Shown here: in pieces, positions 1 to 6,129 of the stretch | How positions within the stretch are numbered: position 1 is the stretch's first letter | How the letters are laid out: each line of letters opens with the position of its first letter | Assembly (NCBI GenBank): GCA_044375105.1 | Contig: JBILNK010000179.1 | Coordinates: 1-8,727, forward strand | Source: JBIKLM01 sp044375105 | GTDB taxonomy: Bacteria > Planctomycetota > UBA1135 > GCA-002686595 | Reading direction: 5' to 3' | Length of the DNA: 8,727 nucleotides | Position numbers and translations under genes: made by a program | Notes under the pieces: model-generated | Databases searched by the model: none | What the model saw: only the letters and a program-made list of their open reading frames with translations | Told to the model about the DNA's origin: nothing

Positions 1-2
1 TG

Positions 3-188
3 ACCTTGGATCGAGTGGACCTTCCACCGGAGCGCGGACGCCTGAAACCCAGCCGCCGACTGCGGCTGGCCCTGGCGGACCCGGTCGCCGGACAGGCGCG
101 CAGCTTTTCCTCGCACCCCGCCCCTTAGACGGAACTGGAACCTGGGGCCTACGAACTCCACTTCGGGGTCCTCGGCATAGCGATTCCG
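3..188 (+). pseudogene. Upstream coding remnant of the repeat protein, with in-frame TAG at 126-128
   Basis: This stretch reads in the same frame as the downstream open frame and looks like earlier coding sequence of the same gene, entering from outside the window. It encodes a segment RLALADPVAGQA (positions about 63-98) that resembles RIEWVDPDTGQA in the downstream part (about 249-287). It also encodes GAYELHFGV (144-170), which matches the later GWYEFQV and GTYSLSI segments. A TAG at 126-128 lies between these two pieces. Because the repeat pattern is in one frame on both sides, a nonsense substitution explains the break better than a single indel. The alternative is a sequencing error, or that the real gene simply starts after the stop. 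Confidence 0.5.
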
Positions 189-809
189 TTGGTCCTGTCC
201 CCCGGGGAGCACCGGGAGCAACGGGTCAGCTTGCCGGCGCCCACCCGGGCCCGCATCGAATGGGTCGATCCGGACACGGGCCAAGCGACGCCGGTGGACT
301 TCCTCGCCCGCTGGACTCCAAGCGACGGGCCACCCGGGAAGGGCTTCGAGAGTGCCTTCGGGTCCCGCTTCCATTCAGGGACCCAGCCGGCACAGATCGA
401 TGGGCCCAGCGGCTGGTACGAGTTCCAGGTGCTGTCCGAGCAGTACTCGGTGCACAAGCAGCGCCTCCTCCTGGAAGCAGGCGAACACGCCTACACCCTT
501 GTGCTGGAGCGTCCTCCCGGGCTAGTGCTCTCGTTTCCCGTCGACACCGCCGCTGGTTCAGGCCCCGATCCGTACCGCTGGAGCGTGCACGGCAGGATCG
601 TCTCTGGACCCTACTCGGGCACCTACGTGGATTTCGAGCCGGAAGGCCCCTCCGTTGCCGGCACAGCGCGCTTCCGCGTGCCCTTCGCAGGGACCTACAG
701 CCTTTCGATTTCCGTGACCCCCGGGCCTGGGCTGTTCTCCGTGCAACAAGCGGAGCTGAAGGCCGGTGCCTTGACGGAACTGCGCCTCCCTTCGCCGGTC
801 GGATTCTGA
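189..809 (+). CDS. C-terminal part of a repetitive beta-rich protein, family unknown (possibly a broken gene)
   Basis: I do not recognise a named family. The 206 residues from a formal TTG start show a repeating beta-sandwich-like pattern: G-x-Y followed by alternating hydrophobic residues, then a G-x-x turn and a strand ending in Pro. Copies occur at residues 75-109 (GWYEFQV to LERP) and 168-203 (GTYSLSI to LPSP), and an earlier copy begins upstream at position 144, before the TTG. The TTG is therefore inside a repeat and unlikely to be the true start; it is only the first usual start codon after the TAG at 126-128. The pattern recalls the carboxypeptidase-regulatory-like or other Ig-like repeats of large surface proteins, which is inference. 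Codon use is less strictly G/C-ending than in the fasciclin gene. A 9-bp hairpin lies 12 nt after the stop. No transmembrane segment is visible. Confidence 0.55.
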   Translation: MVLSPGEHREQRVSLPAPTRARIEWVDPDTGQATPVDFLARWTPSDGPPGKGFESAFGSRFHSGTQPAQIDGPSGWYEFQVLSEQYSVHKQRLLLEAGEHAYTLVLERPPGLVLSFPVDTAAGSGPDPYRWSVHGRIVSGPYSGTYVDFEPEGPSVAGTARFRVPFAGTYSLSISVTPGPGLFSVQQAELKAGALTELRLPSPVGF

Positions 810-820
810 AACGCTGGTCA

Positions 821-848
821 GGGCTCGGGCCGAGCGACACCCGAGCCC
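821..848 (+). terminator. Terminator-like hairpin after the repeat protein gene
   Basis: A perfect 9-bp inverted repeat, gggctcggg (821-829) and cccgagccc (840-848), encloses a 10-nt loop and starts 12 nt after the stop codon at 807-809. It is well placed to end transcription of the upstream gene. It has no T-tract after it, so it is not a canonical intrinsic terminator; it may protect the 3' end or work with Rho. Confidence 0.4.
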
Positions 849-1128
849 CACCACCCGGCCGGCGTCTGCTTGTGGCCGGCTGTCCAGCGGACGCATAGGC
901 CGGCACCCTGGAGCAGCGGGCCGAGGGATGCCCTCGCGCGGGCCCGCGCTTCCTCGGCCCTGCCCCAGGCCGACTTGGCGCGGGCCCGGCGAGGGTCCGA
1001 TGTGGGGAAGATCGTTGCGCTCGGGCGTTTGGATTCAGGGAATGCACGCCTTCGTGCAGGCTTGCTCCTTCGGCGGAACACGGCGGAGCAGACCGCAGGG
1101 GTAAGTCCGGCGGCTGCCGCGGAGCGGA

Positions 1129-1154
1129 GGCGCAGAAAAAAAGTTTTTTGCGCC
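1129..1154. other. Hairpin with A7/T6 core in GC-rich DNA
   Basis: The segment folds as ggcgcag-A-run against T-run-gcgcc. Positions 1129-1133 pair with 1150-1154, 1134 with 1149, 1135 with 1148 as a G-U wobble, and 1136-1138 with 1145-1147, leaving a small loop. The A7 (1136-1142) and T6 (1144-1149) runs stand out against the very GC-rich surroundings. The T-run is inside the stem, not after it, so it does not match a standard intrinsic terminator in either direction. Its role is unknown. Confidence 0.4.
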
Positions 1155-1642
1155 CGCGGGGAGTGTGTCCGAGGTGTCAGAGCGGGCCGCGGCAACTGCC
1201 CGGAGTCGGTGCCGCAGGCGGCACAAGACGCTTGCGCGGGCCCCTGGAACTCGACGGACGTCCCGAGATTTTGGGTCGACCGGCGACGACCGGGCTTGAC
1301 GCGCGAGTGCGCCGACATTCCCGGCCCGAAACGTGAACAGGCGGTCCGAGGCCGCGGGGCTCGCCGGAAACTCGACAGAGCGGCAGCGAATCTAGACACC
1401 GTCGGTCGAGACCCGGGAGTTGCGGAAGTTCGCCGGAAACCCGCGGTCATCTCGCGGACACGGGTTACAGGATCGAGCAGCGGCGCACGATCGCGGCGTG
1501 CGGGTTCGCACGACGCAAGCCAACGAGGTGGCGCTCGAAAAAGTCGGCGCATCCGGGCCGACGGGGGTCGGCGAATGCAGCGGCGTCGGTGGAGTTCGCT
1601 CCGCCGCCGAGCCAAAACGAGACCCTCTCTCCCGTCTGCCCC

Positions 1643-2968
1643 ATGAACCAAATCCTCTTCCGCAGCGCCGCTCTGGCGCTGACCGTCGGCTCCCTGGCGA
1701 TGCCGGGCCGCGCCCAAGCCACCCGCGACATCGTCGACGTGCTGGCCAACGATCCGAACTTCTCGACCCTGGTGACCGCCATCCAGACGGTCGACGCCGC
1801 GGGCATCGTCCCGGGCGGCCTGGTGGCCACGCTCAAGAGCGCCGGCCCCTTCACCGTGTTTGCCCCGGATAACGCGGCCTTCGCGGCCCTGCCGGCCGGC
1901 GTGCTGCCGAGCCTGCTCGCCAACCCCGCCGAACTGGCCGACATCCTCTTCTACCACGTGCTGCCGGCCCAGGTGCCCGCCGCCACCGTGCTGCAGGGCG
2001 GCAAGACCAAGACCCTGCTCGAGAAAAAGGTCCAGTTCAAGGTTGGCGGCTCCGACGCCTTCGTCAACAACTCGAAGATCCTGACCGTCGACAAGTTCGT
2101 CAAGAACGGCGTGATCCACTCGATCGATGCGGTGCTGCTGCCGAGCGACGCCCCCAGCACGATCATGGACGTGCTCGACGAGAGCGCCCAGTTCAGCCTG
2201 CTGACCGCCGCCATCGACATCGCCGGTCTGCGCACGACCCTCGACACCGGCGGCCCCTTCACGCTGCTGGCCCCGCCCAACGGCGCGTTCCTCTCCCTGC
2301 CCCAGGGTGCCCTGCGCGGCCTGATCACCAACCCGGCCGCCCTCGGCGACGTGCTCAAGTTCCACGTCATTCCGGGCAGCTTCCGCGCGACCCAGGTCGT
2401 GACCCTCAGCACCGCCCCGACCGTCCAGGGCAACACGATCTTCGTGAACTCGGCCGCCGGCACTCTGTACCTGGATGAAGCCCAAGTGATCCAAGCCGAC
2501 GTCCAGGCCAGCAACGGCATCATCCACGTCCTCGACGACGTGCTCGACCCGGCCCCGACCACCGTGGTCGAGTTCCTGGCGGCCAACCCCTCCTTCAGCA
2601 CCCTGGTGACCGCCGTGGGCGCCGCCAACCTGGGCGGCACCCTGTCCGGCGCAGGCCCCTTCACGGTCTTCGCCCCGACCAACCGGGCCTTCAACAAGCT
2701 GCCCGCCGGGGCCCTGGCCGGCCTGCTGGCCGACCCGACCCAACTCGGCAACGTGCTCAAGTACCACGTCGTCCCAGCCAAGCTGTTCGCCGCCGACGTG
2801 ATCCAGCTGAACAACGCCGCCACCGTGCTCGGCCCGGTGGTCAGCTTCAGCCAGGCCGCCAATGGCGCCGTGTTCGTGAACCAGTCGCAGATCCAGGCCG
2901 TCGACATCGAGCTCTCCAACGGCGTGATCCACTTCATCGACACGGTCCTGACCGTCCCGGGCCCGTGA
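1643..2968 (+). CDS. Secreted protein with three tandem fasciclin (FAS1) domains
   Basis: This 441-residue protein is probably exported and acts in cell-surface or matrix adhesion, the usual role of FAS1 proteins; the ligand cannot be read from sequence. Residues 1-25 form a signal peptide: N-terminal MNQILFR, a hydrophobic core (SAALALTVGSLAM) and a likely cleavage after GRAQA. Three FAS1 domains follow at about 28-167, 172-303 and 306-438. Each has the first conserved box (TVFAPDNAAF at 71, TLLAPPNGAF at 207, TVFAPTNRAF at 341), the YH/FH box (YHVLP 104, FHVIP 240, YHVVP 374) and the closing NGVIH/NGIIH motif (155, 291, 426). I chose ATG 1643 because the signal peptide starts there; the GTG at 1589 would add 18 residues ahead of it. 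There is no membrane anchor or sorting tail at the C-terminus. Third codon positions are almost all C or G, suggesting strong expression. A terminator follows at 3017. Confidence 0.96.
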   Translation: MNQILFRSAALALTVGSLAMPGRAQATRDIVDVLANDPNFSTLVTAIQTVDAAGIVPGGLVATLKSAGPFTVFAPDNAAFAALPAGVLPSLLANPAELADILFYHVLPAQVPAATVLQGGKTKTLLEKKVQFKVGGSDAFVNNSKILTVDKFVKNGVIHSIDAVLLPSDAPSTIMDVLDESAQFSLLTAAIDIAGLRTTLDTGGPFTLLAPPNGAFLSLPQGALRGLITNPAALGDVLKFHVIPGSFRATQVVTLSTAPTVQGNTIFVNSAAGTLYLDEAQVIQADVQASNGIIHVLDDVLDPAPTTVVEFLAANPSFSTLVTAVGAANLGGTLSGAGPFTVFAPTNRAFNKLPAGALAGLLADPTQLGNVLKYHVVPAKLFAADVIQLNNAATVLGPVVSFSQAANGAVFVNQSQIQAVDIELSNGVIHFIDTVLTVPGP

Positions 2969-3016
2969 GTTGATGCCGCGGCCGCCAGCGCTCGAGCACT
3001 GCATCCGATGAAGGCA

Positions 3017-3062
3017 GGCCGCGCGGGGCTTAGAGCCTCCGCGCGGCCCGCCGCATTTTTTT
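3017..3062 (+). terminator. Intrinsic terminator of the fasciclin gene
   Basis: A perfect 10-bp stem, ggccgcgcgg (3017-3026) with ccgcgcggcc (3039-3048), is extended inward by ggct/agcc (3027-3030 with 3034-3037) with a single bulged T. A run of seven Ts follows at 3056-3062. It begins 48 nt after the fasciclin stop. The T-run is offset about 7 nt from the stem base, slightly longer than ideal. On the minus strand there is no T-run after the hairpin, so it should not serve the converging operon. Confidence 0.8.
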
Positions 3063-3167
3063 CGCTTCCGGAAGTTGCGTGGGTGCCTGAAGCGGTAGAG
3101 GGCACGGCTCTGCTCCTGGCTCGAAACCTCCGGGGAGCCCCCGCGCACCGCCACCGACCGCAACGCT

Positions 3168-4853
3168 TCAGAGCGACAGGGCGCGGCGGGCTTCCTCGAG
3201 GGTCTGGCCCAAGCAGCCGGAGTCGAAGGGGCTGACCAGGCCGGCGCTGCGCACCAAGGCCTGGAAGGGCAAGGAACCGCCGCGGCGGCAGAGCTCGAGA
3301 TAGGCCCGCTGGGCATCCCGGCGGTCCTGACGCGAGCGCGCCCAGAGCTGCAAGGCGCAGGTCTCGGCCAGGACGTAATCGATGTAGTAAAAGGGGCTCA
3401 GGTAGATGTGGCGTTGGTGCTGCCAGCGCCCGCCGATCGAGGCATGGGGCAGGTCGCCCCAGCGGCGCCAGGGCAGGTAGCGGCGCTCCAGCTCGAGCCA
3501 CAGGGCGTGGCGGCGCTCGGGCGACAGCTCGGGCTGCGCATAAACCTCGTGCTGGAAGTGGTCGACCAGCGTGCCGTAGGGCAGGAACAGCAGCGCCTCG
3601 GTCAGGTGCACGCGGCGGAAGCGCTCGGCGTCGTCCCCAAAGAAGGCCTCCATCCAGGGCCAGGCCAGGAATTCGAGCCCCATGGAATGGATCTCGGCCG
3701 CGTCGTAGGTCGGCCAGAGATAGTCGATCAACGGCTGGCCCTGGCTGGCGAAGTTCTGGAAGGCGTGGCCGATCTCGTGGGTCAGCACCTCCACGTCGCC
3801 TTTGGTGCCGTTGAAGTTGGCGAACACGAAGGGCATGCCGATGGTCGGGAACGAGGTGCAAAAGCCCCCGCCCGCCTTGCCGCGGCGGCTGTCGAGGTCG
3901 AGGAATCCGCCCTGATCGAGGCGCCGGAAGAAGTCCCCCAGGGCCGGATCCAGCTCGTCGAACAAGCCCTGGGCGCGCCCCACCAGCCAGGCCCGATCGC
4001 CGCGCGGCGCCGGATTTCCGGCCGGATCGTGCACCGGCTCGTCCCAAGCCATCAGCGGGTCGAGCCCGAGGCGCTGGGACTGCCGCTCGATGAGGCGCTG
4101 CGCCAGGGGTACCACCTCGCTCAGCACCTCGGCCCGGAAACGCTCCACGTCCACGCGGCCGTAATCGACCCGCGACATGCGCTGGTAGCCGAGGGCCACT
4201 CCGTCCGCGAGCCCCAGGGTGCGGGCCATGCCCGTGCGCACCTCCACCAGCCGACCGAAGAGCCGATCGAGGGCGCCGCGCTGGCCGTCGAACCAGCCCC
4301 ACAGGCAGCGCTCGGCGGCCTCGCGCACGCGGCGGTCGGCGTGCTGGCGATAGCGCACGATCGTGGAGAGGGTCTCGGTCGCGCCGCGGAAGGGCAGGCT
4401 GGCGGAGGCCAGCAGCTCGGTGTACTGCGCTTCGAGGCGCGATTCTTCGACCAGGGCCTCCTTGATCGCCGGGCTGAAGGCCAGGGCGTCGGCCTGCCAC
4501 AGGGCGAAGGCCTGGGCGCCCAGGCGACGCTCGAGCTCGGGGCGCTCTGGATGCGCGAGCAGGGCGCGCTTGACCTCGATCTCGAGTTCGGTCCAGCGCG
4601 GCTGCAGCGCCTCCCAGGCCTCGCGGCGCGCCTTGGCGACCGGGTCGTGGGTGTCCTGCTGGAAACGCAGGCCGACCCAGGAGCCGTAGGTCGAGACACT
4701 GCGGCGCTGGCCATCCCAAGCGCGCAGGGCGGGCAGCAGCTGGTCGGGGTCCGCGCTGCGGGCCAGCAATCCGCACAGCTCCCGCGCGCCCTGGGCCAGC
4801 CGCTCGAGGTCCGGGGCCACGGGGGCGAGCTGATCGAACGGCTTCGGGGTCAT
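3168..4853 (-). CDS. M3 family oligoendopeptidase (PepF-like zinc metallopeptidase)
   Basis: A cytoplasmic zinc endopeptidase that cuts short peptides, finishing the breakdown of imported or internally produced oligopeptides. Its 561 residues match the roughly 560-residue PepF/Pz-peptidase-like branch of family M3. Residues 1 to about 190 are the helical N-terminal part and the rest is the catalytic domain. The zinc site is HEIGH at 359-363 (catalytic Glu360) with the third ligand Glu387 in AAEIHSMGLEF. Typical family segments follow: GTLVDHFQHEVYAQPE (427-442), GRWQHQRHIYLSPFYYIDY (475-493) and LAETCALQLW (495-504), the last two carrying the conserved Tyr cluster of the active-site wall. No signal peptide is present. 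The ATG at 4853 begins 25 nt after the DUF2256 stop and makes this the last gene of the four-gene operon. No clear ribosome binding site or intrinsic terminator is seen for it. Confidence 0.96.
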   Translation of the reverse strand: MTPKPFDQLAPVAPDLERLAQGARELCGLLARSADPDQLLPALRAWDGQRRSVSTYGSWVGLRFQQDTHDPVAKARREAWEALQPRWTELEIEVKRALLAHPERPELERRLGAQAFALWQADALAFSPAIKEALVEESRLEAQYTELLASASLPFRGATETLSTIVRYRQHADRRVREAAERCLWGWFDGQRGALDRLFGRLVEVRTGMARTLGLADGVALGYQRMSRVDYGRVDVERFRAEVLSEVVPLAQRLIERQSQRLGLDPLMAWDEPVHDPAGNPAPRGDRAWLVGRAQGLFDELDPALGDFFRRLDQGGFLDLDSRRGKAGGGFCTSFPTIGMPFVFANFNGTKGDVEVLTHEIGHAFQNFASQGQPLIDYLWPTYDAAEIHSMGLEFLAWPWMEAFFGDDAERFRRVHLTEALLFLPYGTLVDHFQHEVYAQPELSPERRHALWLELERRYLPWRRWGDLPHASIGGRWQHQRHIYLSPFYYIDYVLAETCALQLWARSRQDRRDAQRAYLELCRRGGSLPFQALVRSAGLVSPFDSGCLGQTLEEARRALSL

Positions 4854-4878
4854 GCGTCGGCGCAGGGGTCGCGGGAGC

Positions 4879-5070
4879 TTAGCGCGGCTTCGCGCGCCGC
4901 TCGCGGCGGCAGCGCTGGGAACAGGTCAACACCTGGTCCCAGACCGCGGCCCAGGCCCGGCGCCAGACCATCGGCCGGCCGCACTGGACGCAGAGTTTGG
5001 AGGGCAGGTGGGACTTGCCCAGGGCGCCGGGGCTGCGCAGACGCCGGCGGGCCTTCGAGTCGCGGCTCAT
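4879..5070 (-). CDS. DUF2256 small zinc-ribbon-like protein
   Basis: A 63-residue basic protein that matches the DUF2256 pattern: an LPSK lead-in, C27-x2-C30, the motif GRPMVWRRAW, further Trp residues at 40 and 44, then C50-x3-C54 and a basic tail. The four cysteines (CX2C-X19-CX3C) probably bind one zinc. The biochemical role of DUF2256 is not known. Family members are often found near cryptochrome/photolyase genes, but none is present in this window. It lies 27 nt after the membrane-protein stop and 25 nt before the M3 peptidase start, in the same direction, so it is almost certainly co-transcribed. A weak purine stretch lies upstream of the ATG. A different, longer frame overlapping it (4850-5101) lacks any motif and is a shadow. 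Confidence 0.88.
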   Translation of the reverse strand: MSRDSKARRRLRSPGALGKSHLPSKLCVQCGRPMVWRRAWAAVWDQVLTCSQRCRRERRAKPR

Positions 5071-5097
5071 GGCCGCACTCTTGGCTCCGACGAGGGC

Positions 5098-6126
5098 TCA
5101 CATCGAGACCCGGAATTCGTCGCTGTCAGAGAGCGGGTACTGGGGGCCGCCCGGCCCGCCCACGCGGTCCTGCCAGGGGTCGACCACCAGCGGCTTGACC
5201 AGCTCGGTGCTGACCTCGAGAGCCGCGGCGTAGCGCGCCCCGTGGGTCAGCTCGCGCCAGAGCACGAACAAGAGCGCCAGGGCCAGCAGCAGCGGCATGC
5301 GCCAGGCGGCGCCGTCGGGCTCGCGCAGCCCGCCTTCGAGCCCGCGGAACAGCGCGGTCAGCCCCGCCAGGCCGAGCGCCTCGAACACCAGCAGCAGCGC
5401 CAGCGGGCGCAGCGTGCGGATCGGGTGGCGCAGCAGCAGCCAGGCGGTCTCCGCGCCCGCCAGCAGCACCGAGCGGCGGTTCTGCAGCACCAGCCGCGCG
5501 CGGGTGAACAGCGCCCAGGCCAGCAGCAGGGCCACGCACAGGGAATAAAGGCTGCTCTGGGCCCAATCGAGGCGCCGCACGGTCAGCTCCGAATCGGCCA
5601 GCTCCAGCTTGCCGCCGCGCAGACCGGCCAGGCCCTCGACAACCCAGTCCTTCCACAGGGCGCCGTGGCAGAGCACCCCGATGAAGTGCAGCAACAGCAC
5701 CAGCAACAGGGCCAGACGCACGAAACGCCAGAAGTAGCGGGCGCCGCCGACGATGAACAGACGCCCGTTGCCGCGCCCCGGATCGAGCAGCATGCGCAGC
5801 CAGCCCCCGGCGGTGAAGATCCCGAAGCACCAGGCCAGGAAGGCCAGCAGGCCGGCCGCGGTCGAAACGGCGGAGAACAGCTCGCTCAGCTTCGTGGCGT
5901 GGTCGACCCAGAAGTTGGCTTCCAAGTTGAAGTGCTGCGAGCCGACCGGGTACCGGTTCTCGGCCAGGGCATCGACGGTGCGGTAAGCCGGGTAGGCGCC
6001 CAGCATCCCGAGCAGCAGCAGGCCGGCCGTCGAGGTCAGATACGCGGCGGGACGGCGCCAGGCGCGCTCGAAGGAGCGCAGGAAGATCGGGGTGTCGCTG
6101 ACCCGCGGTTTGGACTGGATCGGCAT
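5098..6126 (-). CDS. Multi-pass membrane protein, function unknown
   Basis: I do not recognise a family. The 342 residues show about six hydrophobic helices near 29-48, 83-108, 133-154, 190-209, 238-260 and 276-291, with Arg-rich flanks (for example RSFERAWRRP before helix 1 and RHPIRTLRP before helix 5), suggesting an inner-membrane protein with a cytoplasmic N-terminus. The 30-odd-residue segment between helices 1 and 2 and the segment between helices 3 and 4 would face the periplasm. The C-terminal 50 residues are soluble. No ATP-binding, transporter or catalytic motif is visible. Its ATG begins only 3 nt after the M1 peptidase stop, implying translational coupling; a run of six Gs about 7 nt upstream of the ATG may help ribosome binding. 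The coupling suggests that it works with the M1 peptidase, for instance as a membrane partner, but that is inference. Confidence 0.85.
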   Translation of the reverse strand: MPIQSKPRVSDTPIFLRSFERAWRRPAAYLTSTAGLLLLGMLGAYPAYRTVDALAENRYPVGSQHFNLEANFWVDHATKLSELFSAVSTAAGLLAFLAWCFGIFTAGGWLRMLLDPGRGNGRLFIVGGARYFWRFVRLALLLVLLLHFIGVLCHGALWKDWVVEGLAGLRGGKLELADSELTVRRLDWAQSSLYSLCVALLLAWALFTRARLVLQNRRSVLLAGAETAWLLLRHPIRTLRPLALLLVFEALGLAGLTALFRGLEGGLREPDGAAWRMPLLLALALLFVLWRELTHGARYAAALEVSTELVKPLVVDPWQDRVGGPGGPQYPLSDSDEFRVSM

Positions 6127-6129
6127 GGG

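Larger units (their letters stand above)
810..1642. other. 833-nt gene-free region rich in inverted repeats
   Basis: I find no convincing gene here. Open frames cross it on both strands, but their translations are Arg/Ala/Gly-rich with no recognisable motif, as expected for stop-poor GC-rich DNA. It holds several inverted repeats: 821-829/840-848 (9 bp), 918-926/952-960 (9 bp, enclosing the 14-bp palindrome gcgcgggcccgcgc at 936-949), 1043-1048/1053-1058 (6 bp, 4-nt loop), 1063-1068/1085-1090 (6 bp), 1129-1154 (A/T-rich loop end), 1209-1214/1219-1224 (6 bp, 4-nt loop) and 1557-1562/1567-1572 (6 bp). The fasciclin promoter should lie in the 3' half, but I see no good -35/-10 pair. A long 5' leader or an unannotated small RNA is possible. 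Confidence 0.5.

Noticed and set aside
818..1040. Possible minus-strand C-terminal coding piece converging on the first gene
   Set aside because: It has high third-position GC, but it passes through the 821-848 hairpin, has no good start codon or motif and is not supported upstream, where the A7/T6 hairpin lies.
1296..1301. TTGACG as a -35 element for the fasciclin gene
   Set aside because: No -10-like hexamer lies at a suitable distance.
1361..1440. Direct repeat tcgccggaaac at 1361-1371 and 1430-1440
   Set aside because: Only two copies of 11 bases with different flanks; not enough for a repeat family or operator claim.
1589..1642. Upstream GTG start for the fasciclin gene
   Set aside because: It would place 18 polar residues before a textbook signal peptide that begins at the ATG at 1643.
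3065..3074. Palindrome cttccggaag just after the fasciclin terminator
   Set aside because: A single 10-bp palindrome with no second copy or context; could be chance.
3131..3143. Small hairpin as terminator of the minus-strand operon
   Set aside because: It has only a 5-bp stem with a 3-nt loop and no T-run on the minus strand.
818..3316. 832-codon open frame on the minus strand
   Set aside because: It runs antisense to the clear fasciclin gene and through the terminator and the hairpin region. Its translation is low-complexity Gly/Val/Arg/His-rich in the overlapping part, an antisense artefact of G/C-ending codons.
1951..4776. 941-codon open frame on the minus strand
   Set aside because: It is a shifted frame over the M3 gene and antisense to the fasciclin gene; no domain is visible, whereas the neighbouring frame carries the HEIGH zinc site.
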